Below, piece by piece: positions 24,328 to 33,786 of a DNA stretch of 64,000 nt (position 1 is its first letter; each line of letters begins with the position of its first letter). A program made the position numbers and the translations under genes. Below the pieces are notes generated by a model. The model saw only the letters and a program-made list of their open reading frames with translations, was not told the DNA's origin and ran no database searches. The stretch is from Chitinophaga sp. HK235 (GTDB lineage Bacteria; Bacteroidota; Bacteroidia; Chitinophagales; Chitinophagaceae): assembly GCF_018255755.1 (NCBI RefSeq), contig NZ_CP073766.1, forward strand, positions 4,710,501 to 4,774,500, given 5' to 3'.

Positions 24328-25554
24328 ATGGCAACACTCACCCAACAAGCGCCCCAAAAGGTAGCGCAACAAGCTGCCCAGCAGACCGTTTTTTCCATTC
24401 TGATAGCACTCAGCTTCACCCACTTCCTGAATGACACCCTGCAATCTCTGATACCAGCCATGTATCCGCTGGTAAGGGAATCGCTTAACCTGAACTTTAC
24501 ACAGGTAGGGCTGATTACGCTGACCTTCCAGATGTCGGCTTCTATTCTGCAGCCGCTGGTAGGTATGTACACCGACAAAAGGCCACAGCCTTTCTCGCTT
24601 GCAATAGGTATGGCCTTCACGCTGATAGGACTGGTAAGTCTGTCTTTTGCCCATTCCCTGCCTATGGTACTGGTATCAGTAGCGCTGATAGGCATTGGTT
24701 CTTCTGTATTTCATCCAGAAGCCTCCCGTATGGCGCGTATGGCATCCGGTGGAAAACATGGTATGGCACAGTCCCTGTTTCAGCTGGGCGGCAATGCCGG
24801 CAGTTCCCTGGGCCCTTTGCTGGCGGCGATGATCATTGTACCATTGGGGCAGTTCCATATTATCTGGTTTTCCCTGGTGGCCCTGCTGGCTATCGGTGTG
24901 ATGATCTATCTGGGTAAATGGTATAAAGTCAATACGCACCGGGCCAAACCCAAGGCCATGAAGCTTCCGGGTCAACAGCAACAGCTGCCTGCCACCACGG
25001 TAGTGATATCACTGAGCATACTGCTGATACTGATCTTCTCCAAATACTTCTACATGGCCAGCATGACCAGTTATTATACCTTTTATCTGATGGACCGTTT
25101 CGGCATTTCTGTACAAAGTTCACAGGTATATCTGTTCATCTTCCTGTTTTCCGTAGCCGCGGGCACCTTTATCGGTGGTCCGGTAGGCGACCGTATCGGG
25201 CGTAAATATGTGATCTGGATATCCATACTGGGCGTGGCGCCGTTTTCCTTGTTGTTGCCACATGCCAATCTGTTCTGGACTGCGGTGCTGAGTGTATTCA
25301 TTGGCGTTATACTGTCTTCTGCATTTTCTGCCATCCTGGTATATGCGCAGGAACTGCTACCGGGCAAAGAAGGCATGATAGCCGGACTTTTCTTTGGACT
25401 GGCCTTTGGTATGGGTGGTATTGGCTCTGCCCTGCTGGGCAAGCTGGCAGATGCCACCAGCATACAGTATGTTTACCAGATCTGTGCTTATCTGCCGTTA
25501 ATAGGACTCCTCACCGGGTTCCTGCCAAATCTGGAAAAACAGCAGCATAAATAA
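24328..25554 (+). CDS. MFS transporter, fosmidomycin-resistance (Fsr)-like
   Basis: 408 aa with 12 predicted TM helices. Fsr-type features: FTHFLNDTLQSLIPAMYPLVRESLNLNFTQVGLITLTFQMSASILQPLVG near the N-terminus, and GSSVFHPEASRMARMASGG after TM4. The central loop separates two six-helix halves, and the second half opens near residue 230 (VVISLSILLILIFSKYFYMASM). It exports small drugs or metabolites across the inner membrane, driven by protons. It follows the GntR regulator by 51 bp and has an operator palindrome upstream. Confidence 0.9.
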   Translation: MATLTQQAPQKVAQQAAQQTVFSILIALSFTHFLNDTLQSLIPAMYPLVRESLNLNFTQVGLITLTFQMSASILQPLVGMYTDKRPQPFSLAIGMAFTLIGLVSLSFAHSLPMVLVSVALIGIGSSVFHPEASRMARMASGGKHGMAQSLFQLGGNAGSSLGPLLAAMIIVPLGQFHIIWFSLVALLAIGVMIYLGKWYKVNTHRAKPKAMKLPGQQQQLPATTVVISLSILLILIFSKYFYMASMTSYYTFYLMDRFGISVQSSQVYLFIFLFSVAAGTFIGGPVGDRIGRKYVIWISILGVAPFSLLLPHANLFWTAVLSVFIGVILSSAFSAILVYAQELLPGKEGMIAGLFFGLAFGMGGIGSALLGKLADATSIQYVYQICAYLPLIGLLTGFLPNLEKQQHK

Positions 25555-25571
25555 TTTTGTTCTTTATCAGT

Positions 25572-25634
25572 ACAAAGGGCGCAGGGCTCGCAAAGATTTA
25601 CCAGACTTTGCGTACTTTGCGCCCCTTGTTTTTG
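25572..25634 (+). terminator. Terminator after the MFS gene
   Basis: Two-part hairpin: ACAA-A-GGGCGCA with TGCGCCC-C-TTGT outside and GCAAAG/CTTTGC inside, followed by TTTTT. Confidence 0.75.
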
Positions 25635-25659
25635 GGAGAAATAAAAAACAATTATCAAC

Positions 25660-26565
25660 ATGTGGAAAGGAATTCTGCTGGTGCTTACAGGTGCCATCAG
25701 CTTTGGAATATTATCAACGATCGTCAAACTGGGCTACCACGAAGGCTTTACCCTCGGCGAGCTGTGCAGCATACAGGCTGGCTTCGGGATGCTGGCATTA
25801 TGGGGTATTCATCTGTTATCCGGTCGTACCACTTACGGACTTAAAAACAAAGATGTCCGGACTTGCTTTATCCTGGGAAGTTCAACCGGATTGGTGAGCA
25901 TCACATATTATCAAAGCGTACAATATATCCCTGCCAGTATTGCTATTATTCTGCTGATGCAGTTTACCTGGATGAGTATGCTGGCCGAATGGCTGATTTA
26001 TAAAAAGCGACCCAGTGCCATACAATGGGTGGCCGTAGCCTTTATTCTGACCGGCACCCTGCTGGCGGGCGGGGTATTCAACAGCAGCGGGCTTAACCTC
26101 GACTGGAGGGGCATTGGCTTTGGTGTGCTGGCAGCCATTTTTTACACCACCTTTATTGTGGTGAGTGGCCGGGTGGGCCAGTCACTTACGCCAGTGCTGA
26201 AAAGCGCCTGGATTGTAACAGGCGCCTTCCTGCTCATCACCCTGATATTCCCTCCTACCTACCTGTGGAACGGACGTTTGACCGCGCCGCCACTCTGGCT
26301 GTGGGGGCTGCCGCTGGCTACCTTCGGCACCGTACTGCCGCCTTTCCTGTTTTCCAAAGGAATGCCTCAGACAGGAGTGGCCCTGGGTGCCATTCTCAGT
26401 GCCGCTGAATTACCGGTGGCCACCATTGCCGCTACCATTGTCCTGCACGAACAGGTAACACCCCTGCAGATAGCCGGGGTACTGATTATCCTGTCAGCCA
26501 TTGTAGCGGCCAATCTGAAAAAACGGAAAGCGGCCCTGGCCAAAAGCGAAGTATTAAACCCATGA
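25660..26565 (+). CDS. DMT superfamily transporter (EamA type)
   Basis: 301 aa with ten TM helices in two EamA repeats (residues about 4-140 and 150-290). The motif at the end of the first half, YYQSVQYIPASIAIILLMQFTWMSMLAEWLIYKKRP, is repeated in the second as KGMPQTGVALGAILSAAELPVATIAATIVLHEQVTPLQIAGVLIILSAIV. Inner-membrane exporter of small metabolites; substrate unknown. It is on the same strand as the MFS gene but behind a terminator. Confidence 0.9.
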   Translation: MWKGILLVLTGAISFGILSTIVKLGYHEGFTLGELCSIQAGFGMLALWGIHLLSGRTTYGLKNKDVRTCFILGSSTGLVSITYYQSVQYIPASIAIILLMQFTWMSMLAEWLIYKKRPSAIQWVAVAFILTGTLLAGGVFNSSGLNLDWRGIGFGVLAAIFYTTFIVVSGRVGQSLTPVLKSAWIVTGAFLLITLIFPPTYLWNGRLTAPPLWLWGLPLATFGTVLPPFLFSKGMPQTGVALGAILSAAELPVATIAATIVLHEQVTPLQIAGVLIILSAIVAANLKKRKAALAKSEVLNP

Positions 26566-26580
26566 GGTGTTTTTTTTATT

Positions 26581-26588
26581 TATCTTTG
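26581..26588 (+). promoter_or_regulatory. -7 box (TATCTTTG) of the TPR gene
   Basis: Matches TAnnTTTG and lies 41 bp upstream of the ATG at 26630. Confidence 0.55.
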
Positions 26589-26629
26589 CCCCCGCTATTA
26601 GAACCTAGTGATTTACGAACAGTTTTTTC

Positions 26630-27280
26630 ATGAAAGCATTTAACTTTTTTATCTTATATCGTTTCCCCATCGGGATTGTGTTATTTGTGGCCGGTATTGT
26701 ACTCGGAGTTACAGTGGGATGGTGGGAAGCTACCCTCGTATTGTTGCTCGCTGTTATCTGTATCGCGACCCATCTTCTGTTTGGTCCTATGCGGCTGGTA
26801 CAGGAAGCAGTAGAAGCTGGTGACATCGAACGCGCCACTGCCCTGATGAATATGGTGAAATTTCCTAAACTGCTGTATAAACCGATCCGTTCTGTATACT
26901 TCTTCATGCAAAGTAACATGGCCATGTACAGCAACGACCTGGACAAAGCTGAAAGCACTATCCGCCAAAGCATCCAGTCCGGCAGCCCGATGAAGGAATA
27001 TGAAGGCATGCAGTACTTCCAGCTGGGTACCATCGCTTACCAGAAAAACGATCTGAAAACAGCAGACCAGAACCTGAAGAAAGCAGTACGTATGGGCCTT
27101 CCCGATAAGGAAAACACCGCTGCTGCCCTGCTCACACTGGCATCCATCGCCATGAGCCGCCGTGACTTCAAATCTGCCAAAGAATATTTCCGCAGAGCCA
27201 AAGCACAGAAACCTACTACCGCACAAATCGTCAACCAGATCAAGGAAATGGACAAATACATTTCCAGGATGCCGGGATGA
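26630..27280 (+). CDS. Membrane-anchored tetratricopeptide repeat protein
   Basis: 216 aa. Two N-terminal TM helices (about residues 5-25 and 27-47) are followed by a cytoplasmic TPR array (about 60-212), with helix pairs such as SNDLDKAESTIRQSIQSG, YFQLGTIAYQKNDLKTADQNLKKAVRMG and AAALLTLASIAMSRRDFKSAKEYFRRAKAQ. Probably a scaffold for a membrane complex. The gene is monocistronic with its own promoter and terminator. Confidence 0.85.
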   Translation: MKAFNFFILYRFPIGIVLFVAGIVLGVTVGWWEATLVLLLAVICIATHLLFGPMRLVQEAVEAGDIERATALMNMVKFPKLLYKPIRSVYFFMQSNMAMYSNDLDKAESTIRQSIQSGSPMKEYEGMQYFQLGTIAYQKNDLKTADQNLKKAVRMGLPDKENTAAALLTLASIAMSRRDFKSAKEYFRRAKAQKPTTAQIVNQIKEMDKYISRMPG

Positions 27281-27301
27281 TAACAATATTTACTGAAAGA
27301 A

Positions 27302-27335
27302 AGGGCCGGATGATAAACCATCCGGCCCTTTCTTA
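27302..27335 (+). terminator. Terminator after the TPR gene
   Basis: AAGGGCCGGATG / CATCCGGCCCTT stem followed by TCTTATT; it lies 16 bp before the btuB-like gene. Confidence 0.82.
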
Positions 27336-27350
27336 TTCGTAATTTCGCGC

Positions 27351-29297
27351 ATGATGAAACTGAAACTTTACACACTTCCACTACTTTTATTGTCTGTTTC
27401 CGCTGCTGCACAGGACTCCCTGTACAGGATCAGCCAGCTGAATGAAGTTTCCGTGACCGCCACCAAAGGGCCACAGAAAGCCAGCGAAACCGGGAAGGTG
27501 ATCACCATCCTCCCACATGAATACCTGGAGAAAAACAGCGGCAGAACCATCGCCGCTATCCTCAGCGAACAAGCCGGCATCACTATCAACGGCGCTCAGA
27601 ACAACCGGGGCACCATACCCGAAGTATATATCCGCGGCGCCTCCAACGGCAACGCCCTGATACTGATAGACGGCCTGCCCGTTAACGATGCCTCCCAGAT
27701 CGCCAACACTTTTGATCTCAACTTCATCTCCCCCGAACAGGTGGAAAGAATTGAAATACTCCGTGGCAGCCAGTCTACACTCTATGGCTCCAACGCAGTA
27801 GCCGGCGTAATCAACATCATCACCCGGAAAAACAACGGGAAAAAAATCGGCGTTTCTGCCAACACCAGCTACGGCAGCTATAACAATTTTCAGGGTAACG
27901 CCAACGTATATGGCAATGCCGGCAAATTCTCCTACCTGCTGGGCTACAAATATGAAAACGCTACCGGTTTCTCTGACGCCTACGACAGCACCGGTAAGGC
28001 CGGCTACGACAAAGACGGCTTCCAGCAGCATACCGTATTTGCCAAATTAGGTCTGCAGGCTACTTCCCGGTGGAGGCTCCAGTATCTGTTTAACTACAGC
28101 AACTACCACCACGACCTCGATGAAGGCGCTTTCATCGATGACAGAGACTATACCGGTAAATTCAAATACCTCCTCAATGGCTTCAGTAGCGAATACCAGT
28201 TCAGAAAAGGCAGCTGGCATGTGTTATACAGCTATCAGCAAACCAAAAGGGACATCCTGAATGACTCCGGTTATGTAGCCGCCGACGGGTATGGCAAATA
28301 CGACCAGTCAGCTTTCTCCTCCAACATCCATCAGGTAGAGTCTTATGTAAACTGGAATGCGACCGATATCATCCGCGTAGTGGCCGGTGGTGCCTTTACC
28401 CGGGCCAATATCAATCAGTACGACTGGTATCTGGGCAACTATCCCGGCGCAACACCTTATATCACCGAGCTGTCGAAAGACAGTTCACATGCCAGCCAGA
28501 CCAGCGTATATGCTTCTATGTTACTGCATAACCTGGGTGGTTTCAATCTGGAAGCCGGTGGCCGTTTGAATTACCATAATCTCTATGGCAGCAATCAAAC
28601 ATTCTCCTTCAATCCTTCCTATCTCATCAACAAAAACAATAAGATATTTCTTAATATATCATCCGCTTACCGGATTCCTTCCCTGTATCAGTTGTATGCT
28701 GCCGGTTATGGCAACAAGGACCTGAGACCAGAATCTACTGTCAGCTATGAAGCCGGTTACCAGGCCTCTGTAGCACACAATGCACTGGATTTTCGGGTGA
28801 CAGGCTTTGCCCGCAATACAAAAGACCTGATCATTTTTTACACGGAAAGTTCCGGTCTAAGCCATTATGCCAATGCCGATAAACAGCAGGCTTATGGTGC
28901 AGAAGCAGAGGTGAACTGGCATATCACACGGCGGCTGAACCTGAATGTGAACTATACTTACGTAGACGGCCGTCTGAAAACGGTTCAGAACGGAAAAGAC
29001 ACCTCCTGGTATAATCTCTACCGGATTCCCAAACATGCCGTGAACGCTACATTGGGCTATCAGATAACCCCTGCCCTGTATGCCAGTGCTACCTACCGTT
29101 ATACTGGTGAACGTTACCAGGCCAAACAGCCGATGGGTGATTATTACACACTGGACCTTTATGGTGAGTATAAATTTGGTAACTTGCTTAAAATTTTTGC
29201 CGGGTTCAGAAATATTACCGATTATCAGTATTTTGATATCCTTGGCTATAATTCCCGCCGGTTTAACTGGAATACCGGTATCACTTTAAATTTGTAA
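27351..29297 (+). CDS. btuB: TonB-dependent receptor, BtuB-like (cobalamin uptake)
   Basis: 648 aa (start 27351 or 27354) outer-membrane beta-barrel. A signal peptide (LYTLPLLLLSVSAAAQ) is followed by the TonB box region NEVSVTATKG, a plug domain (about residues 45-155: IAAILSEQAGITINGAQNN, IRGASNGNALILIDGLPVNDA, VERIEILRGSQSTLYGSNAVAGVINII) and a 22-strand-type barrel ending in Leu. Length and architecture fit BtuB. The substrate is inferred from the downstream BtuG-like lipoprotein and cobU/T/S/C. No cobalamin riboswitch fits in the 70-bp upstream gap. Confidence 0.85.
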   Translation: MMKLKLYTLPLLLLSVSAAAQDSLYRISQLNEVSVTATKGPQKASETGKVITILPHEYLEKNSGRTIAAILSEQAGITINGAQNNRGTIPEVYIRGASNGNALILIDGLPVNDASQIANTFDLNFISPEQVERIEILRGSQSTLYGSNAVAGVINIITRKNNGKKIGVSANTSYGSYNNFQGNANVYGNAGKFSYLLGYKYENATGFSDAYDSTGKAGYDKDGFQQHTVFAKLGLQATSRWRLQYLFNYSNYHHDLDEGAFIDDRDYTGKFKYLLNGFSSEYQFRKGSWHVLYSYQQTKRDILNDSGYVAADGYGKYDQSAFSSNIHQVESYVNWNATDIIRVVAGGAFTRANINQYDWYLGNYPGATPYITELSKDSSHASQTSVYASMLLHNLGGFNLEAGGRLNYHNLYGSNQTFSFNPSYLINKNNKIFLNISSAYRIPSLYQLYAAGYGNKDLRPESTVSYEAGYQASVAHNALDFRVTGFARNTKDLIIFYTESSGLSHYANADKQQAYGAEAEVNWHITRRLNLNVNYTYVDGRLKTVQNGKDTSWYNLYRIPKHAVNATLGYQITPALYASATYRYTGERYQAKQPMGDYYTLDLYGEYKFGNLLKIFAGFRNITDYQYFDILGYNSRRFNWNTGITLNL

Positions 29298-29314
29298 ACA
29301 TTAAAACCAACATA

Positions 29315-29911
29315 ATGTCTTTAAAGAATCTTAATCCCCGATTTGGTATACTGCTGCTGTTTATGCTGGCAGCTGGTATTATACGCGTGATGTTGGGAGC
29401 TGATCAGTCTACTCTCCAACCGATCGCCATGTTTACTCCGGTAGGAGCAATGGCCCTGTTTGGTGGTGCTTCCTTCTCCGAAAAATGGAAATCATATGCT
29501 TTCCCGCTGCTGACATTGTTTTTGAGTGATTTGGTACTGATGCAGGTTTTCCACCCGGAATATGCACAAGGTCTGTTATACAAAGGCTGGATGGCTAACT
29601 ACATCAGCTTTGTGTTTATCGTGCTGGTTGGTCAGCTGATGATCCGCAAGATGAGCGCGGGCCGTATTGCCCTGGCTTCTGTGGCAGCAGCACTGGTACA
29701 TTTCACTGTTTCCAACTTCGGCGTATGGCTGAGCGGTTCCACTGATATCACCACCGGTTTGCCTTACACCCAAGACCTGGCCGGCCTCACCAAATGTTAT
29801 ATTCTCGCCATACCGTTTATGCAGTATTTCCTGGTAGGAACCCTGGTATACAGCGCGATCTTCTTCGGTAGCTTTGCACTGGTACAACGCAAGCTGCACC
29901 TGGCCCGCTAA
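29315..29911 (+). CDS. DUF6580-type integral membrane protein
   Basis: 198 aa with about five to six TM helices (RFGILLLFMLAAGIIRVML, FTPVGAMALFGGA, YAFPLLTLFLSDLVLM, NYISFVFIVLVGQLMI, PFMQYFLVGTLVYSAIFFGSFAL). Its layout is like the S components of ECF transporters, and this family is often found beside BtuB in Bacteroidota. A role in moving cobalamin or a precursor across the inner membrane is plausible from the 17-bp spacing to btuB and the following B12 genes, but unproven. Confidence 0.75.
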   Translation: MSLKNLNPRFGILLLFMLAAGIIRVMLGADQSTLQPIAMFTPVGAMALFGGASFSEKWKSYAFPLLTLFLSDLVLMQVFHPEYAQGLLYKGWMANYISFVFIVLVGQLMIRKMSAGRIALASVAAALVHFTVSNFGVWLSGSTDITTGLPYTQDLAGLTKCYILAIPFMQYFLVGTLVYSAIFFGSFALVQRKLHLAR

Positions 29912-29932
29912 GATATTTTTCCGATTTTTTTA

Positions 29933-30014
29933 TTTAGAGATTTACTTATTGTTACAGAGCACGCTGGTTATTTTTGATAATCAGCAGCGCTGTAGCAATA
30001 GCTAAATCTCTAAA
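29933..30014. other. Large nested hairpin in the B12 operon
   Basis: A perfect 12-bp outer stem (TTTAGAGATTTA at 29933-29944 with TAAATCTCTAAA at 30003-30014) is followed inward by ATTG(T)TACAG/CTGTAGCAAT and GCTG...CAGC with GTTAT/ATAAT. There is no T-run, so it is not a simple terminator. It has no cobalamin-riboswitch B12 box that I can find. It may set the mRNA ratio between uptake genes, or be a mobile palindrome. Confidence 0.6.
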
Positions 30015-30040
30015 TGTTTACATAAACAAATAATCCTACC

Positions 30041-31375
30041 ATGCGAAGATTTACTCTCCGACTTCAGCAGCTCTTTCTACTGGCAGCAGCTGTAATGCTA
30101 ACTTTTTCCGCCTGTACCAAAGAGAATGTTGCAGCAATTGTTGTTCCTGTGATCAGCAGCCCTGGCCTGAAAGACGGAAAAGATACCATTGCTGTTGGTG
30201 ATACCCGGGTGTTAAGCCCCCAGCTGACCAATGCCAACAATGCTACTTTTCTGTGGCTCGTGAATGGCGTACCTTCCGGCAGTGACTCCACATTTACCTT
30301 TACTCCCACTACCTCCGGCGACTATACGATTTCCTTCAAGATAAGCTCCGGCAACAGTTTCAATTCCTTCTTCTACCGGATCAAGGTTACTGATAAATAT
30401 GATAACGGTTTCTTTATCGTGAACGAAGGCTGGTTTGGCCATGGCCCCGGAGATGTTAACTTCTACCGTTACGGAGATGATACCGTGTATCAGAACATCT
30501 TCCAGCGGGAGAATCCTGGTAAAACACTGGGTACTACCACTGAGTTCGGTGCTATCTACAACAACCGGATTTACCTGTTGTCCAAACAGGGACCGATGGT
30601 AATAGCAGATGCACACAACATGAAGGAAATAGGTCGTATAGCCCAGTTGCCTGCTGACGGACGGGCTTTCTGCGGTATCAATCCTAATCTGGGCCTTATC
30701 TCTACTGTTAATGGCATCTACCAGCTGAACCTGCAAACACTGACTGTTGGAGCTAAAATAGCCGGCATTGATGGTCAGGTAGGTACTATGCTGAAAGAAG
30801 GCAATTATGTGTTTGTCATGTCTCAGAACAATGGTATCGTAGTGCTGAACGCCAGTGATTTCAGCATTGTAAGCACCCTGGTAAAAGCAGACATCGGGCT
30901 GGCCCGCACACCGGACGGTACTATCTGGGCGGGTGCCGGTCAGAAGCTGTTTGCCATTGATCCGGCGACACTGACCGTTACCAATATCGATGTGCCTTTC
31001 ACGCTCAACGGTGCCTGGGGTGCCTGGAACGCCACCATGATCAGTGCTTCCTCCATTGAAAACGCTGTGTTCATCGCTAAAACCAATGCCTGGGGCGCTG
31101 GTGGCAGAGAGATCTACAAATATCAGCCGGGCAACCCTTCTTCCCTGCAAACACCTTTCGTGACTTTGCCGGCGAACAGAGAGCTGATCGGCGCCGGTTT
31201 CCGGTATAATCCGAACAATAACACCCTGATAGCCACGGCTGTTGAGCCAGGCTATGGGGACCACTATAAACAGAACACACTGTTTATCTATGACGCCACT
31301 ACAGCAGCTACGATCAAGAGCATTCCTTACGAAGGCTTTTTCTTCCCTGCTATTCCGGTGTTCAACAAACAATAA
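30041..31375 (+). CDS. BtuG-like surface lipoprotein (DUF5074 beta-propeller)
   Basis: 444 aa. The signal peptide ends at a lipobox (LTFSAC, Cys near residue 25), indicating a lipoprotein. An Ig/PKD-like domain follows (about 35-110, NATFLWLVNGVPSGSDSTFTF), then a seven-bladed-propeller-like region (about 115-440, starting YDNGFFIVNEGWFGHGPGDVNFY). DUF5074 propellers near BtuB include BtuG, which captures cobalamin at the cell surface and hands it to BtuB. The position after btuB and before cobU supports that role. Confidence 0.82.
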   Translation: MRRFTLRLQQLFLLAAAVMLTFSACTKENVAAIVVPVISSPGLKDGKDTIAVGDTRVLSPQLTNANNATFLWLVNGVPSGSDSTFTFTPTTSGDYTISFKISSGNSFNSFFYRIKVTDKYDNGFFIVNEGWFGHGPGDVNFYRYGDDTVYQNIFQRENPGKTLGTTTEFGAIYNNRIYLLSKQGPMVIADAHNMKEIGRIAQLPADGRAFCGINPNLGLISTVNGIYQLNLQTLTVGAKIAGIDGQVGTMLKEGNYVFVMSQNNGIVVLNASDFSIVSTLVKADIGLARTPDGTIWAGAGQKLFAIDPATLTVTNIDVPFTLNGAWGAWNATMISASSIENAVFIAKTNAWGAGGREIYKYQPGNPSSLQTPFVTLPANRELIGAGFRYNPNNNTLIATAVEPGYGDHYKQNTLFIYDATTAATIKSIPYEGFFFPAIPVFNKQ

Positions 31376-31383
31376 ATTCACCC

Positions 31384-31422
31384 GGGTTGCGAATAACAAG
31401 GACCATGCGTTATTCGCAACCC
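31384..31422. other. Intercistronic 14-bp inverted repeat
   Basis: GGGTTGCGAATAAC / GTTATTCGCAACCC with an 11-nt loop, between the BtuG-like gene and cobU. No good T-run follows; it could attenuate transcription or protect the 3' end. Confidence 0.6.
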
Positions 31423-31443
31423 GTTATCGCAATTTGAAGAGAT

Positions 31444-31959
31444 ATGATTACGCTGGTGACAGGTGGAGCCCGGTCCGGTAAAAGCAGGTATGCGCAGGAA
31501 CAGGCGCTTACAGAGAGCCAACAGCCGGTATATGTGGCCACCGCCAAAGTATGGGATGAGGATTTCGCACAGCGTATCCAACGCCATAAAACAGAACGCG
31601 GCTCCCAATGGACCAACTATGAGGAAGAGCTGTATGTCAGCAAACTTCCGCTCGGGGGTAGAACCGTTGTGGTTGACTGCGTTACATTGTGGCTGACGAA
31701 TTTTTTCACGCTCCACGATTATGATGCCGACAAAACGCTTGCTGCTCTGCAGGCGGAGATCGACGCCCTTCAACAACAACAAGGCCACTTCCTGATCGTT
31801 ACCAATGAAATAGGTATGGGCGTACACGCCGAAACCGCGGTGGGACGGAAGTTTACAGACCTTCAGGGCTGGGCCAATCAATATATAGCACGCATAGCCG
31901 ATACCGTAGTGCTCATGATTTCAGGGATCCCTGTTGTGATTAAAAAACAGGAAAAATAA
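31444..31959 (+). CDS. cobU: Adenosylcobinamide kinase / adenosylcobinamide-phosphate guanylyltransferase
   Basis: 171 aa. The P-loop GGARSGKSRYAQ starts near residue 7. VATAKVWDEDFAQRIQRHKTER carries the GTP/transfer region, VVVDCVTLWLTN is Walker-B like, and the family motif TNEIGMGVHAETAVGRKFTDLQGWANQ is at about 122-148. It phosphorylates adenosylcobinamide and activates it with GMP, in the nucleotide-loop assembly of B12. It is followed 7 bp later by cobT. Length is normal. Confidence 0.94.
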   Translation: MITLVTGGARSGKSRYAQEQALTESQQPVYVATAKVWDEDFAQRIQRHKTERGSQWTNYEEELYVSKLPLGGRTVVVDCVTLWLTNFFTLHDYDADKTLAALQAEIDALQQQQGHFLIVTNEIGMGVHAETAVGRKFTDLQGWANQYIARIADTVVLMISGIPVVIKKQEK

Positions 31960-31966
31960 ATATACG

Positions 31967-33010
31967 ATGCAGCACATAACCATCTCACCACTGTCGAATG
32001 AGCTGAAAACAGCATTACAGGATAAGATAGACCAGAAAACAAAGCCACCCGGTTCACTGGGGAGGCTTGAGCAGCTGGCGTTACAGGTTGGCCTGATACA
32101 AAACAGCCTTACGCCTGCATTGAAAAATCCATCCATTATTGTATTTGCGGGTGACCATGGCATTGCTGCCGATGGACTGGTAAATCCTTTCCCGCAGGCC
32201 GTTACCGCCCAGATGGTGTACAACTTTCTGCAGGGCGGTGCAGCCATCAACGTATTTTGCAGGCAACACCAATTGAAGCTGACAGTAGTAGATGCCGGTG
32301 TAAACCATGAGTTCCCGCCGCATCCGCTGTTAAAAGACCGTAAAATAGCCCGTGGTACACAAAACTACCTCCACGGGCCGGCCATGTCACCGGATCAGTG
32401 CCGGCTGGCCATGCAGGCTGGCGCCGATGAAGTAAAGCTGGCATATGAAGCTGGCTGCAATACCATCGGCTTTGGGGAAATGGGCATAGGCAACACTTCT
32501 TCTGCCGCCCTGCTGATGAGTTATTTTACCGGCATCCCGATAGCTGACTGCATAGGGATAGGCACGGGCTCCAATGCCCAGCAGCTTACACAGAAAATAG
32601 CAGTACTGCAGCAGGTAATGGCACATCATGTAAAACCCAAAACCGCAGAACAGGCGCTGGCCACCTTCGGCGGTTTTGAAATAGCGATGATTACCGGTGC
32701 CATCCTTCAGGCTGCCGCCCTGAAAATGATCGTGGTGATAGACGGGTTTATCGTCACCGCCGCCCTGCTGGCAGCCACAGCCATGCAGCCTGCCGTGAAA
32801 GACTATTGCGTATTTGCGCATTGCTCAGAAGAAAAAGGCCACAAAGCTATGCTGCAGTTCCTTGGCGTAAAGCCTGTTATGCAGCTGGACATGCGCCTCG
32901 GAGAAGGTACCGGCGCTGCCATGGCTATTCCCGTAATCCAAAGCGCCGTGCTGTTCCTCAATGAAATGGCCAGCTTCAACAGCGCGCAAGTATCAAACCG
33001 CACAATATGA
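31967..33010 (+). CDS. cobT: Nicotinate-nucleotide-dimethylbenzimidazole phosphoribosyltransferase
   Basis: 347 aa. Typical motifs: KTKPPGSLGRLEQLALQ near residues 23-40, VFAGDHGIAADGL near 56, EMGIGNTSSAALLMSYFTG near 165, GFIVTAALLAATAM near 259, and the catalytic-Glu loop MRLGEGTGAAMA near 316. It makes alpha-ribazole phosphate from dimethylbenzimidazole. Its stop overlaps the cobS start by 4 bp, indicating translational coupling. No bluB or corrinoid-ring genes are in the window, so salvage or later steps are expected. Confidence 0.95.
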   Translation: MQHITISPLSNELKTALQDKIDQKTKPPGSLGRLEQLALQVGLIQNSLTPALKNPSIIVFAGDHGIAADGLVNPFPQAVTAQMVYNFLQGGAAINVFCRQHQLKLTVVDAGVNHEFPPHPLLKDRKIARGTQNYLHGPAMSPDQCRLAMQAGADEVKLAYEAGCNTIGFGEMGIGNTSSAALLMSYFTGIPIADCIGIGTGSNAQQLTQKIAVLQQVMAHHVKPKTAEQALATFGGFEIAMITGAILQAAALKMIVVIDGFIVTAALLAATAMQPAVKDYCVFAHCSEEKGHKAMLQFLGVKPVMQLDMRLGEGTGAAMAIPVIQSAVLFLNEMASFNSAQVSNRTI

Positions 33011-33786
33011 GAAAACAGTGGCAGCTTTTGCTCACCGCTATCATGTTTTATACACGTATACCCGTTACCGTTAATACGGACTATCATCCCGATATGCTCA
33101 GCAAAGCCACCCGTTATCTGCCGTTGATAGGCTGGATAACAGGTGCCATTATGCTTGCCGTGCTGTATGTTTTCGGTGACATTGCTCCCAGGCTGGTAGC
33201 CATTCTGTTGTCTATTATCCTCAGCATCTGGGTAACCGGCGCCTTCCATGAAGATGGTTTTGCCGACATGTGCGATGGCTTTGGCGGCGGATGGACCAAA
33301 GAGCGTATCCTGGAAATCATGAAAGACAGCCGTATCGGCACCTATGGCATGCTGGGCCTGCTGTTGCTCATGACTATGAAATACATCTGCCTGATACCGC
33401 TGACACTCAACAAGGTAATGCTGGCTGTCATCATAGCCCAGCCCCTGAGCCGGTTTGTAGCGGTAAGCATCATCTATACCCATGAGTACGTACGGGAAAA
33501 TGAAGACAGCAAAGCCAAACCGATATCCAAAGGCATCTGCCTGCCTGATCTGCTGCTGGCAGCCTGCTTCGGCATATTTCCACTGCTGGGGGTGATCGCT
33601 TTTACAGGCAACTATGCCCTCCTGCTGATACTGCCGGCACTGGTGCTCGTACGCTGGTATATGGCACGCCTCATGAGCAAATGGATCGGCGGTTATACCG
33701 GCGACTGCCTGGGTGCTGTACAACAAGTTTCTGAAACAGTCATATATTTGTGCTTTTGTATTCTCGCATGGAAATATACCTCATAA
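33007..33786 (+). CDS. cobS: Adenosylcobinamide-GDP ribazoletransferase
   Basis: 259-aa integral membrane cobalamin synthase. The metal-binding active-site motif FHEDGFADMCDGFGGGWTKERILEIMKDSRIGTYG is near residues 80-115. About six TM helices surround it (RYLPLIGWITGAIMLAVLYVFG, RLVAILLSIILSIWVTGAFH, YGMLGLLLLMTMKYICLI, LLLAACFGIFPLLGVIAF). It joins adenosylcobinamide-GDP to alpha-ribazole. Its 3' end overlaps the downstream phosphatase gene by 19 bp. Confidence 0.94.
   Translation: MRKQWQLLLTAIMFYTRIPVTVNTDYHPDMLSKATRYLPLIGWITGAIMLAVLYVFGDIAPRLVAILLSIILSIWVTGAFHEDGFADMCDGFGGGWTKERILEIMKDSRIGTYGMLGLLLLMTMKYICLIPLTLNKVMLAVIIAQPLSRFVAVSIIYTHEYVRENEDSKAKPISKGICLPDLLLAACFGIFPLLGVIAFTGNYALLLILPALVLVRWYMARLMSKWIGGYTGDCLGAVQQVSETVIYLCFCILAWKYTS

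Noticed and set aside
27281..27350. Cobalamin riboswitch before btuB
   Set aside because: Only 70 bp are available and they contain the upstream gene's terminator; no B12-box-like sequence is seen.
30212..31399. Minus-strand ORF of 395 aa
   Set aside because: Antisense shadow of the BtuG-like lipoprotein gene.
32803..33726. Minus-strand ORF of 307 aa
   Set aside because: Antisense shadow of cobS, which has full active-site motifs.
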